Shown here piece by piece: positions 13,599-21,074 of a stretch of 64,000 nucleotides of DNA. Both the position numbers and the translations under genes were made by a program. This stretch comes from Labilibaculum sp. DW002 (GTDB lineage Bacteria; Bacteroidota; Bacteroidia; Bacteroidales; Marinifilaceae). Numbering within the stretch: the first letter of the stretch is position 1; the number at the start of each line of letters is the position of its first letter. The stretch spans positions 620,001-684,000 of the forward strand of contig NZ_JAKJSC010000002.1 in the NCBI RefSeq assembly GCF_029029525.1. The letters run 5' to 3'. The notes under the pieces are model-generated. The model saw only the letters and a program-made list of their open reading frames with translations. It did no database searches and was not told where the DNA came from.

Positions 13599-15773
13599 TT
13601 ACTTATTGGTTTTCTTATCCTTGTCTTTCATCTGAGAAAGAATAAACCCACCAGCAACCAAGACCAAACCACCAATTAAAATTGGATTCATACCAGCTTG
13701 CTTCTGAGTTGTAGCCGTCATTGGCTGCAATTGGATTTGTTCACCGTTTGGTTGTATCACAGCATTTGGAGTAATCGCATTGCTCGTAATGTTTCTAGGT
13801 GAAGGCAATTTGCTTTCTGGCTTGGTTTTAGTAACCTTATTGAAAATTGCCAAATTCGTTTCCGCTCTTTCCTTTCTTTGGATCAGCTTTGCTTTTGCTT
13901 CTGGATCTAACTCATTGGTGATCTTTTTTGAAAGATTCTCAATGTGTTTTTCTTTTGCTTTTGTGATCATTTTACCCAGACCTAGCTTTTTAAGGATATC
14001 CATGATTGGCTTTATGATTGCAATTACTGCGGCAGTAACGGCAGCCGTTGAAACGGTTACAGGTTCGCCCAAACCTTCCTCTCTTGCAATATCTGCATGG
14101 ATAAGCTTTAAGAAATCCAATCGCTCCTTTTCGTAGGCGGTCATTTTTCTAGGGGCTTTTGCAATCGGTTTTTTAACTGCTTTTCTCTGTTTAGATAATC
14201 GCTTCAATTCTTTAAACGATCTTGGTCTAATCGTGCGATGCTTAGCACTTAATAATGCTTTTTTCTTTGCTGCGGCTGCTCTTCTTCTTCTTTTTCGTCT
14301 TCTTCTGCGACGACCATCTAAAGAATCTAATCCATGTAAGTTTTCAATTACTGGAAGATTGGCTTTTTTAGCCGATTTTTTCCAAGCGGTAAAAAGCACC
14401 TTTCTCAGTTTACTTTCCTTGCCACCTAAGAACTTGTATTTCTTAGCAAACTTCACATAAGCCCGTCTTGCTTCCTTCCATTCTGCAATGGAGACACCAA
14501 GCTGTTTTGCTTCGGCTTCGCTCAGTAGACCATAACCCATTTTAATAGCAAGGTTTTTCTTGTTTTTACTGATTTTAGAACGAAGCACGGCACGAATAGC
14601 AATGTTTATTGGGTTAATTCTCATTAAGAATTTACCAACTTTTTTAAAGACACTTGTTACAGCTTTTAGGGCTTTTTTAGCATTTTTCGCTGACCATTTA
14701 CCGAACTTTTTAACACCTCTTTTTAGCTTCTTTCTAATATTTTTAAAGAAACCTTCCAGAGTTCCAAGCAAACCAACCGTTTCCCCTTGTTCGGTTACGT
14801 AACCATTCAAAGGAGAAAGATTTGATCTTTCCCAGTTAGCCCCGTCTGTAAGCCGTACGATAATACCTTCTAAGGAATCACCTCTTTTAATTGAATCAAG
14901 AGCCTTTTGCATATGCTCCCAATATTCTTTTTTAAAGCCTAAAGCATGGTATTTTTCAGGGGCTAAGTGGTATTCATTCAGTGTAATTTCTAACTGTTTT
15001 CCACCTAATACCTTAAGGGCTATCTGTTCGCTTTCCAGCTCGCTTCCCTCTAATCCGTTTAGCTCTTCTTGCTGCTCGATTCGCTCCATTTCTAAAGCGT
15101 AATCTTCACCACTTTGGTGTAAGGAATCTAAAGCCGCTAAACCGCTAACCTGACCACCATCGTGACCAGCTAATGTTTCAATTTGCATTTTTCTATCTTT
15201 TTTAGATGTGTATTCAGCCTCACAATTGAACTTGTGTAAAACTGTATCGATGCAAACAGAACCAGCAATAATGTAAACATGTGAATAAGCCTTGCCATCG
15301 TAACCAGCCATTCGAATTGAAAAAGGAATACCCAAACAATACAGAAGAGAACCCACGAAAATGGAATGATCATCACAATCAGTTGGAGTGTTTGGAGTTG
15401 ATCTGTTAAGCCAGATTCTAGCTGGTGTACTTAACTGTTCAACCGTGGCTAAATCCCGTTTGTACTGGATATGGTTAAAAACAAAATCCCAGATAGATTC
15501 TAAGGTTTTAGCCTTGTTTTCCTTTTTCAAATAGTTAGCCAGCTCACTAACCTGTGAATGGTGATTTCTAATAATTTCGCACATGATGGAAACGGTATCT
15601 TCTACCGTTCCCTCTGTGAATGTGCTGGTAAATTTCACCTCATTTGTTTTAATCAAATGATCGTACTTATTACCGTCTTTTATCCCCCTTACACCTTGGT
15701 TGACGATTTCACCACCTTGCGTTTGAAAAGCTACATTTCCCTGATTGTTTGTCGTTTTGAAAACGGTTTTCAT
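13599..15773 (-). CDS. Transglutaminase-fold protein with poly-Arg tract and C-terminal TM
   Basis: 724 residues. The N-terminal domain (about 50-180) has the transglutaminase/cysteine-protease triad: Cys133 in PTDCDDHS, His165 in YSHVYI and Asp176 in VCIDTVLH. A Glu-rich middle (200-300) leads to a strongly cationic, amphipathic stretch (340-410, KKLKRGVKKFGKW and neighbours), then a run of eleven Arg/Lys residues at 488-498 followed by AAAAKKK, a further Lys/Arg-rich region, and a membrane segment near the end (about 692-712, PILIGGLVLVAGGFIL). It is the second late gene. Known: such folds act as proteases, amidases or crosslinkers. The basic tract suggests nucleic-acid or membrane interaction; packaging, scaffold processing and membrane penetration are all open. 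Confidence 0.75.
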   Translation of the reverse strand: MKTVFKTTNNQGNVAFQTQGGEIVNQGVRGIKDGNKYDHLIKTNEVKFTSTFTEGTVEDTVSIMCEIIRNHHSQVSELANYLKKENKAKTLESIWDFVFNHIQYKRDLATVEQLSTPARIWLNRSTPNTPTDCDDHSIFVGSLLYCLGIPFSIRMAGYDGKAYSHVYIIAGSVCIDTVLHKFNCEAEYTSKKDRKMQIETLAGHDGGQVSGLAALDSLHQSGEDYALEMERIEQQEELNGLEGSELESEQIALKVLGGKQLEITLNEYHLAPEKYHALGFKKEYWEHMQKALDSIKRGDSLEGIIVRLTDGANWERSNLSPLNGYVTEQGETVGLLGTLEGFFKNIRKKLKRGVKKFGKWSAKNAKKALKAVTSVFKKVGKFLMRINPINIAIRAVLRSKISKNKKNLAIKMGYGLLSEAEAKQLGVSIAEWKEARRAYVKFAKKYKFLGGKESKLRKVLFTAWKKSAKKANLPVIENLHGLDSLDGRRRRRRKRRRRAAAAKKKALLSAKHRTIRPRSFKELKRLSKQRKAVKKPIAKAPRKMTAYEKERLDFLKLIHADIAREEGLGEPVTVSTAAVTAAVIAIIKPIMDILKKLGLGKMITKAKEKHIENLSKKITNELDPEAKAKLIQRKERAETNLAIFNKVTKTKPESKLPSPRNITSNAITPNAVIQPNGEQIQLQPMTATTQKQAGMNPILIGGLVLVAGGFILSQMKDKDKKTNK

Positions 15774-15774
15774 A

Positions 15775-16350
15775 TTACAAGTTTTTGAAAAGGTCAGTAA
15801 TTAAGCTAGACGGGTTTTTAATCGCTTTGGCTACATCTTGCCATGTTCTGCTTATATCTATTTTTACACTAGGAACATTAATACTATTAACCTGTAGGTT
15901 GTCAACTTCCATAAACATTTGAAAACCACCTAATCCAGTTGTATTAAGTAGGCTGTAAATACTATCTAGAGGTATAGAGAAATGATACTTTAAAGCGGTT
16001 TTTTTGCCGCCTTCAATCTGTTTATTTGGTGTTTCCAGTGGTGTACTACCTAGTTTTATTTTTTGAGCTCCTTTTTGTAAAAAGAGGTTTACTTTATAGC
16101 TATTAAGCGTAGCTGTAAAGCCTACTTTGCTCGATAAATCAATTACGCCACCAAGTTTTACTGCACCCTTTACAAAATCAACACCTACACTTGGTAGGCC
16201 ATGGGGTGCAATCTTTATTTTGCTGGTTGTGTATGCCTTTACTTTATCCTCGATTTCTACGACTTTACCCCCGATGTATGGAAGTATCTTGTCTTTAAAG
16301 GCGAAAGCGGTTATAACACCGCCTATTAATACAATGTGTCCTGTTTTCAT
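15775..16350 (-). CDS. First late-operon gene: N-terminally anchored beta-rich protein (LEA-2-like pattern)
   Basis: 191 residues. A hydrophobic N-terminus (5-26, HIVLIGGVITAFAF) is followed by a beta-sandwich-like body (about 50-175) with the run GFTATLNSYKVNLFLQKG, IKLGSTPLE and KYHFSIPLDSIYSLL that resembles LEA type 2 domains. The stop is one base from the start of the 724-residue gene. An LPSVGV motif (about 52-57) is repeated in the lysozyme tail and shares a 14-bp identical DNA string. The fold similarity is a pattern impression. Membrane-attached virion protein is the likely class. Confidence 0.65.
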   Translation of the reverse strand: MKTGHIVLIGGVITAFAFKDKILPYIGGKVVEIEDKVKAYTTSKIKIAPHGLPSVGVDFVKGAVKLGGVIDLSSKVGFTATLNSYKVNLFLQKGAQKIKLGSTPLETPNKQIEGGKKTALKYHFSIPLDSIYSLLNTTGLGGFQMFMEVDNLQVNSINVPSVKIDISRTWQDVAKAIKNPSSLITDLFKNL

Positions 16351-16374
16351 GCTTCAAATATGGGGACACTAAAC

Positions 16375-16382
16375 CAAATATA
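16375..16382 (-). promoter_or_regulatory. Late promoter -7 element without a -33 motif
   Basis: On the minus strand TATATTTG lies 25 bp before the ATG of the first late gene. Twenty bp further upstream, where TTTG is expected, there is none; instead the phased 10-bp repeats begin at 16401. This layout suggests an activator-dependent promoter. Confidence 0.5.
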
Positions 16383-16400
16383 AAATGTAAGTGATTCATT

Positions 16401-16450
16401 TTGAGTTGGTTTGAGTTGATTTGAGTTGATTTGAGTCGATTTGAGTCGTT
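16401..16450. repeat. Five tandem 10-bp repeats (iteron-like) in the divergent control region
   Basis: Five consecutive decamers: TTGAGTTGGT, TTGAGTTGAT twice, TTGAGTCGAT and TTGAGTCGTT. A period of exactly 10 bp places every copy on one helix face. They lie between the divergent late operon and the 16576 gene, immediately upstream of the late -7 element. Binding array for an activator or initiator is the likely role. Confidence 0.75.
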
Positions 16451-16534
16451 AAAGCGTTTGTTTTTTACCCTACTTTTAACCCGACATAAGGGTGCTTTTT
16501 CTGATATTCTTTATATTTTATTAATATTCAGATT

Positions 16535-16569
16535 GTTACCCTATAATTAAACGGTAACTAAACGGTATT
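16535..16569. promoter_or_regulatory. Operator-like repeats before the zinc-ribbon gene
   Basis: A perfect inverted repeat GTTACC (16535-16540) / GGTAAC (16553-16558) overlaps two tandem 11-bp direct copies beginning TAAACGGTA at 16548 and 16559. They end 6 bp before the ATG at 16576, so a bound protein would block this gene. Confidence 0.45.
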
Positions 16570-16575
16570 AAAAAA

Positions 16576-17247
16576 ATGAAATGCGAAGTCTGTGGAAAAA
16601 CGATTAGAAGAAAAAAAATTGGAAGCAAATATTGTTCTGCATACTGCGTAGGTAGGGCAAAAAGAGAGAGAGCAAAGGAGAGGGAATTTTTAAAATTAAA
16701 CGGTATGGAAACCGCTTGTACGGAAAATGAACAAAAAACAGAAAAAATGAAACAAACGGTTTATGACGAGCTTAGGACGGTTGAAAAAGAAAACTTCAAT
16801 ACGATCCTTGAACTAAGAGCTGGATACGATGAAAAGATGCTGGTTTTAAGAGACTTGAATCTAAAACAAGACTTTAAAATCCAGAGTTTAGAAAAGGAAA
16901 TAATAGATTTAAACAGTAAACATAGCCAGCAACTAGAAGATGCTTCAAAAAGTACTACTAAGGATACGGTTCAGGCAATTACTCAAATGCCTGCTATTCA
17001 AACTGCTTTGGGTGCTTTAGCTGGTAACATTATCCCGTCTACAAACACGGGTTTAAACGGGGTTGACGGATATAGTACGCAGGAAAAGCAAATAATTGAT
17101 GCTATTCGTAGAATGAAACCAGATGCACAGGCGCATTTATGCCAAATGCTCTATGTTTTGTTCGCAAAAACAGATCAGGAACAAATGGAAATTTTTACCT
17201 CCTTACAAGCATTCATGACTCAGCCAAATGAGGATGACGATATTTAA
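16576..17247 (+). CDS. Zinc-ribbon plus coiled-coil protein (putative regulator)
   Basis: 223 residues. The N-terminus is a zinc ribbon (CEVCGKTIRRKKIGSKYC then AYC, residues 3-24) followed by an Arg/Lys helix; residues 45-125 form a long charged coiled coil; the C-terminal part (about 155-215, YSTQEKQIIDAIRRMKPDAQAHLCQML) is helical. It is the only gene read rightward between int and the repressor, and is divergent from the late operon with the 10-bp repeats between them. That position suits a late-gene activator or replication factor; the assignment is inference. Similar ribbons occur in Rep and in the protein at 17764. Confidence 0.75.
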   Translation: MKCEVCGKTIRRKKIGSKYCSAYCVGRAKRERAKEREFLKLNGMETACTENEQKTEKMKQTVYDELRTVEKENFNTILELRAGYDEKMLVLRDLNLKQDFKIQSLEKEIIDLNSKHSQQLEDASKSTTKDTVQAITQMPAIQTALGALAGNIIPSTNTGLNGVDGYSTQEKQIIDAIRRMKPDAQAHLCQMLYVLFAKTDQEQMEIFTSLQAFMTQPNEDDDI

Positions 17248-17271
17248 ACGGGATTAAACTCGTTTAAAATA

Positions 17272-17304
17272 AAAAGCCTGAAACAAATGTTTCAGGCTTT
17301 TCAG
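17272..17304 (+). terminator. Rho-independent terminator after 16576 gene
   Basis: Perfect 14-bp stem AAAAGCCTGAAACA / TGTTTCAGGCTTTT with a two-base central gap, 24 bp after the stop codon. Between here and the next gene (17552) I see only the pseudogene remnant at 17408-17506. Confidence 0.85.
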
Positions 17305-17407
17305 TTTTAAGTAAGTAGTAATAGTTTTAGGATACTTTGTATGTAGTTGTTAGTAATATATTATTGTTTACTCCAAATGTAATAAAATATATTTAACAAT
17401 CAAATTA

Positions 17408-17506
17408 TTATTTAACAAGGCAGTTATTTTTTAGTTGATTCAATAAACTCTTCGTGCTACTTGACTGATATGTTTTACCATTGTTATAAATTACAAAAGG
17501 ACATTT
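17408..17506 (-). pseudogene. Remnant duplicating the C-terminus of the 17764 zinc-ribbon protein
   Basis: A minus-strand stretch encodes KCPFVIYNNGKTYQSS then STKSLLNQLKNN and a stop. It parallels the end of the 17764-18228 protein (KCPFVIYIKGSRFESE, STKSLLSEIKKA). The DNA shares the exact 12-mer AAATGTCCTTTT at the left edge. An in-frame TGA directly precedes it and no start exists, so it is a truncated tail. It suggests that the intervening segment with the small membrane gene was inserted with a replacement 3' end. Confidence 0.55.
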
Positions 17507-17551
17507 TCATTTTTACCAGGGTAATACTCTGCTAATTTTAATGACTGCATG

Positions 17552-17782
17552 TTATATTTTTAGATATATGTATTTTTTACTTTTAGAGGAACGGCAAAAA
17601 GAGGCAATTAAAATAAAATTGGTTAAGGCTAATATTACACAAGTTATTGTTGATTCATACCAGAGTGCAAAGCCCCATATTCCAGCAATACTAAAGCCAA
17701 CACCAGCTAAAAATAAAATGACAATTGATAAACTTAGAATTGCATTAAGCTTAGGGAGTTTTTCTATTTCTTTTGATTCCAT
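17552..17782 (-). CDS. Small two-TM protein (early operon)
   Basis: 76 residues from the ATG at 17782, with two hydrophobic segments (about 11-32 LNAILSLSIVILFLAGVGFS and 40-60 STITCVILALTNFILIASF) and a basic end. The frame runs further upstream, but this start overlaps the previous gene by 19 bp and gives a normal membrane protein. It sits between the zinc-ribbon gene and a remnant of that gene's tail. No family recognised; it could be an accessory gene acquired with the duplicated 3' end. Confidence 0.55.
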   Translation of the reverse strand: MESKEIEKLPKLNAILSLSIVILFLAGVGFSIAGIWGFALWYESTITCVILALTNFILIASFCRSSKSKKYIYLKI

Positions 17783-18228
17783 AATGCTTTTTTGATTTCT
17801 GATAATAAGCTTTTTGTACTTTCTGATTCGAAACGGCTTCCTTTTATATAGACGATAAAAGGACATTTATTAGATTCTGTTATTGTTTGCTCAATAATGT
17901 AGTTGGTTTCTTGACCTGTTTCGTCAATCATTTCCTGTACTTTATTGTTAAAATTCGAAAGCCGTTTTTTAGCCCGATGAAATTGCACACGACAATTGCT
18001 TGAACAACATTTTTGATGTTGATTTTTAGGAGTGAAAAGCTTGCCGCAATTGTAACAATCTTGCTTTTCGTGCAACGAATACCCGTTACACGAATTAACC
18101 CATTTGATTGATTTTTCTGTTTCTGCTAAAAGTTTTTTATCTGAATCCAAACCATCACCTGAAGCAATAATGTTTTCAAGTTGATCTTTCATTTGGATTA
18201 GAATGTTTAATGTTGAATTTTTACTCAT
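17764..18228 (-). CDS. Zinc-ribbon protein (early operon)
   Basis: 154 residues from the ATG at 18228; a longer frame would need a TTG at 18237. An N-terminal helical region (1-50) is followed by a zinc-binding motif CYNCGKLFTPKNQHQKCC with SNCR (about 58-81) and basic residues HRAKKRL. The C-terminal 40 residues (CPFIVYIKGSRFES ... STKSLLSEIKKA) form a small mixed domain also found as a broken copy at 17408-17506. The zinc motif matches those in Rep and the 16576 protein. DNA binding is likely; specific role unknown. Confidence 0.7.
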   Translation of the reverse strand: MSKNSTLNILIQMKDQLENIIASGDGLDSDKKLLAETEKSIKWVNSCNGYSLHEKQDCYNCGKLFTPKNQHQKCCSSNCRVQFHRAKKRLSNFNNKVQEMIDETGQETNYIIEQTITESNKCPFIVYIKGSRFESESTKSLLSEIKKALWNQKK

Positions 18229-18283
18229 GACTATCAATTTTAGAATACTGATTGATTTTTTTCGTATTTGTATTCTTTTTAGA

Positions 18284-18351
18284 GTGTGCCGTTAAAAAGA
18301 TATAGCAATCATTATAAAAACACCTTGTTTTGCTATATTCATTGCGACACC
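18284..18351. repeat. Imperfect inverted repeat next to the resolvase gene (possible res site)
   Basis: ATATAGCAA at 18300-18308 and TTGCTATAT at 18330-18338 are perfect 9-bp arms, extended outward by GTGTGCC (18284) and GCGACACC (18344). The site lies just after the resolvase stop and before the start of the 17764 gene. Size and symmetry fit a crossover or operator site of a serine recombinase; it could also be an operator for the downstream genes. Confidence 0.4.
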
Positions 18352-18391
18352 CTAAAATGAATATGATTTATTTAGTCTTTTCGATTAATTA

Positions 18392-19009
18392 TTAAAAAAA
18401 ACATGCTGCAAGTGTTTCTATGAATTTTTTCACTCGCTGAACAGTGCTTTTAGATTTTTTCACAAGAGCTACAATTTTCATTATTGACTTACCATCTTCT
18501 AACAATTCGATAATATCTGCATGCTTTTCTAAAAATTGCTCATCGGTCATTTTTCCTTTTCCAGCATGTTGCTGATAAATGCCTTTTGCTTTTGCTACTG
18601 CTATACCTTGCCTTTGAGCTTCTCTGTTACTTTCGTATTCCATTTCTGCAAGAGAAGCAAGAATTGAAGTGATTAAATCAAATATAAAATTGGCTTTACC
18701 TTTTACCATGCTTACAAGGCTATATCTTAAAATCTCTATTGTGCAGCCTTGTTTTTTCAAAGTTTGTATAGTTGTTAGAATATCAAGTGCATTTCTACCT
18801 AATCGACTTACATCTTCTACAATTACATAGTTTATTTCTTTATTGGCTACATCTCTTAAAAGCCTAGCGCCTTGCTTTCTTTCAGCAAAAGCAATACGAC
18901 CACTTATTTTTTCAACATACCCTTTGCCTTGTATGATCTGTTCTTGTCTTTCCGTGTTTTGTTCTTCGGTGGAAGCTCTTACATATGTTCCTTTTTTTAC
19001 TTTATCCAT
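18392..19009 (-). CDS. Serine recombinase, resolvase/invertase family
   Basis: 205 residues with the catalytic domain motifs YVRASTEEQ (Ser13, Arg11), VEDVSRLGRNALD (about 62-74) and EMEYESNREAQRQGIAVAKAKG at the start of the long E helix, and a C-terminal helix-turn-helix (about 160-200, SIMKIVALVKKSKSTVQRVKKF). Known: such enzymes resolve dimers, invert DNA or regulate. In an element with its own Rep, resolution of circular multimers is the natural role. It is part of the leftward early operon and lies beside an inverted repeat at 18284-18351 that may be its site. Confidence 0.9.
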   Translation of the reverse strand: MDKVKKGTYVRASTEEQNTERQEQIIQGKGYVEKISGRIAFAERKQGARLLRDVANKEINYVIVEDVSRLGRNALDILTTIQTLKKQGCTIEILRYSLVSMVKGKANFIFDLITSILASLAEMEYESNREAQRQGIAVAKAKGIYQQHAGKGKMTDEQFLEKHADIIELLEDGKSIMKIVALVKKSKSTVQRVKKFIETLAACFF

Positions 19010-19127
19010 ATTGAGGCCAAATTTAAAGTAGGTTCATTTTCTATTAATTAGATTGGGAAAAGGTCAATACTTCCCTTGTTTTCTGGGCTCAGGATAGATT
19101 ACACTCTATTTTGAACCCGTTTTGTGT

Positions 19128-19319
19128 TTATTCGTATTTTTTATTCATATCGGTAACTTTTTCATAAATGTATTTTACCTGATTTTTGAAAAAGATTGAT
19201 TTATTAAAAACTGCTTTTCTAATCTCTGGATTCATTTTTTGAATTCTTCTATTGAGTGTATTTTTTGAAATTTTGAGTTTAGAGGCGAGTTCTTTTCTAG
19301 TCATTGTCTCATATTCCAT
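19128..19319 (-). CDS. Small helix-turn-helix protein
   Basis: 63 residues beginning MEYETMTRKELASKLKI, with a helix-turn-helix (about 8-28, RKELASKLKISKNTLNRRI) and a short basic C-terminus. Its start overlaps the end of the 44-residue zinc-ribbon gene by 11 bp. It resembles the small MerR/AlpA-like or DUF-type DNA-binding proteins of phages, any of which could act as an excisionase or repressor. No specific assignment. Confidence 0.65.
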   Translation of the reverse strand: MEYETMTRKELASKLKISKNTLNRRIQKMNPEIRKAVFNKSIFFKNQVKYIYEKVTDMNKKYE

Positions 19320-19443
19320 AATCTTCAGGTTTTGGGGTTTTACATTTTGGACATATAAAAACTTCTCTCAGATCATACCATCTGTCACAACAGTTGCAGA
19401 CGTGCCAGATTTCATGATTCAATATTTTAGTTTGCTTTTTCAT
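19309..19443 (-). CDS. Tiny zinc-ribbon protein, 44 aa
   Basis: This frame is shorter than common cut-offs. ATG at 19443 opens 44 codons with two cysteine pairs, HVCNCCDRW (about 14-22) and FICPKCKTPKP (about 29-39), the layout of a rubredoxin-like zinc ribbon. It overlaps the 77-residue gene by 17 bp and the next gene by 11 bp, a chain of couplings expected of a real phage early operon. Function unknown; nucleic-acid or protein binding is likely. Confidence 0.6.
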   Translation of the reverse strand: MKKQTKILNHEIWHVCNCCDRWYDLREVFICPKCKTPKPEDYGI

Positions 19444-19660
19444 TGGTAGAATTATTTACGGTTATTAGTTTTAAGTATCTATCGTTTAGGGTGTGCCCTG
19501 TTTTTATTTTTCCGTCTTCTATTAGTTTTAGAATTGCTTCCGTAATTTGACTGCCTAACTCTTTTCTTAAGTCTACCCACGTTATATGTGTAGGGAAAAT
19601 CTTCTTTTTAATTTTCTCATTAGTGAGTCTTTCCATTGTTTCAAGTACATTTTGCTCCAT
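19427..19660 (-). CDS. Small early protein, 77 aa
   Basis: 77 residues, largely helical and charged (METMERLTNEKIKKK-type start, then THITWVDLRKELGSQITEAI and KLIEDGKIKTGHTLNDRYLKL). The region 25-70 looks like a winged-helix: a helix, a recognition-like helix and a beta wing. No family named. It follows Rep by 15 bp and is coupled to the 44-residue gene. Confidence 0.6.
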   Translation of the reverse strand: MEQNVLETMERLTNEKIKKKIFPTHITWVDLRKELGSQITEAILKLIEDGKIKTGHTLNDRYLKLITVNNSTNEKAN

Positions 19661-19675
19661 GGCTTAGGGGTTTGG

Positions 19676-21040
19676 TTAATGATTCATCTGTTTTTTTTCA
19701 AATTCATTAAGGAAGAAGCGAGCCGCTGAACCGTGATACATCTTTCTGGTTCCGTTGATCGTAACTATTATCGAAGTCTTTCTACTGGGTATTCCTTTTG
19801 TCTTTTTTCTATTCGGGTTTGTTGTCTTGGTCAATTTTAATTGGGAACCAAGTTTATCTATCAGATTTATTATTTCTTTTTCCTTTTTGGTCTTATTTTC
19901 TTTTCTCTTTTCAGATATTTTAAGGTTGTAGGCTTTATCTCTACATTTTCGATTGTGGGAACAATACTTGGATTCTTTTTTCTGGTGGGAAATATCCGCT
20001 CCACAACACAAACAGTATTTTTTCTTTTTCTTTCCCTCCCTTTGGTCGTGGGAATCGCACCTTACAATACTTTGTGTATTCGTCCCCTTTTTTGCTGCGT
20101 TATCTGAATTATTCCAATTATTCAGGCTTTCAAATTCGGTGTATTCGTGACCTTTTTTTGTGCGTGTAAAAGCTTGTAGTTCCAATGCAATAAGGTCTTT
20201 CAGTATGTTTTTAATGTTTCGTTTTGCGTACTTATTGATGAGCTTTTCCAGTAGCAGTTTGTTGCGGTATCTTTCTTTTCGGCTTCTTTCGTCCTTTATC
20301 CACCAATCAGGGTTTCGTAGGTCTTTAAACTTGCTTTTATATTTGGTTGGAAGTCTGCGGGGCGTTTTGATTTGCTCCCATTCGAAAAAGATCGTTTCGT
20401 CTATGGGCTTTAGATACTTATCTAGTATTAATCTGGTGAGTTTTTCCTTATCCAATAGATCTGATAAGGAGTATATTTTATGAGATTCCACTGCTCTCAT
20501 ACGGGTAAACTTGGATTCAACTCTTAATAATTCGGCTTGTACTTTAGATTGTTCGGCTTTATCGTAGAATTTATATTTTGTATTGGTGGTTTTGTAAGTG
20601 TAGCCTAAACCCATTTTTCCGTTAATCTCCATATCGGAGCGTTCTGCTCCTTTGCAGTACAGAATACTTTCAAGAAAGGTTTTGTTATCGATTTTACAGG
20701 CGGTTGTATCCAGGTTTAAACCTAGTTCGAAACTTTTTAATTTGGTTTTTTCAGGTTCAATTCCAAAAGCTTTTAACCTAGAAACGGTTTTTTGTAAGTC
20801 CTCATAAGTAAAACGGTTAGCATTATTTAAACCATTATTATAAAACTTATGAATAGAGCCTTTCACTTTGGCTTTTCCTCTTGGTTCAATTACAAAATCC
20901 AAACCTTTGTAATGAGCCTTTCTACTTCCAAGCTCTTCACCTGAACCTACTGATGTAAGCACCGAAAATTCCAGTTCTGGTATTTGTTCCCAAACAGTAG
21001 GATTAAAATTTAAAAGCTCTATGGAAATACCGTCTATCAA
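19676..21040 (-). CDS. rep: Replication initiator, phage II/X-like (Phage_CRI type) with C-terminal zinc ribbon
   Basis: 454 residues from a TTG at 21040 (LIDGISIELLNFN), the usual beginning of this family; the frame stays open to a GTG at 21223 but the added part overlaps two 27-bp repeats and looks non-coding. Family-like segments are FVIEPRGKAKVKGSIHKFYN, NRFTYEDLQKTVSRLKAFGI with KSFELGLNLDT, and YKFYDKAEQ plus LLRVESKFTRMRA. The C-terminus holds a zinc ribbon (YCLCCGADISHQ, SKYCSHNRKC) and basic helices. Known: similar proteins start replication of filamentous and other ssDNA phages and of rolling-circle plasmids by nicking. The catalytic tyrosine cannot be fixed by eye. Four 27-bp repeats inside and just upstream of the gene are candidate binding sites. 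The family call is moderate. Confidence 0.7.
   Translation of the reverse strand: MIDGISIELLNFNPTVWEQIPELEFSVLTSVGSGEELGSRKAHYKGLDFVIEPRGKAKVKGSIHKFYNNGLNNANRFTYEDLQKTVSRLKAFGIEPEKTKLKSFELGLNLDTTACKIDNKTFLESILYCKGAERSDMEINGKMGLGYTYKTTNTKYKFYDKAEQSKVQAELLRVESKFTRMRAVESHKIYSLSDLLDKEKLTRLILDKYLKPIDETIFFEWEQIKTPRRLPTKYKSKFKDLRNPDWWIKDERSRKERYRNKLLLEKLINKYAKRNIKNILKDLIALELQAFTRTKKGHEYTEFESLNNWNNSDNAAKKGTNTQSIVRCDSHDQREGKKKKKYCLCCGADISHQKKESKYCSHNRKCRDKAYNLKISEKRKENKTKKEKEIINLIDKLGSQLKLTKTTNPNRKKTKGIPSRKTSIIVTINGTRKMYHGSAARFFLNEFEKKQMNH
20074..20165. repeat. 27-bp repeats 3 and 4, inside rep
   Basis: Two direct copies at 20074-20100 and 20139-20165. Each reads GTGTATTCGT, two variable bases, CCTTTTTT, then a segment ending TGCGT. 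They match the pair at 21087-21191. Spacing of 65 bp is not a multiple of three, so conservation is at DNA level, not protein level. Confidence 0.75.
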
Positions 21041-21074
21041 GGTTGTGTAGTGGTGAAAATGGTGAGTTAATTGT

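Noticed and set aside
16401-16450. CRISPR-like repeats
   Set aside because: Tandem 10-bp units without spacers and no cas genes; a protein-binding array is a better reading.
17541-17795. 84-codon plus-strand frame
   Set aside because: It is antisense to the two-TM gene 17552-17782 and has no protein-like composition.
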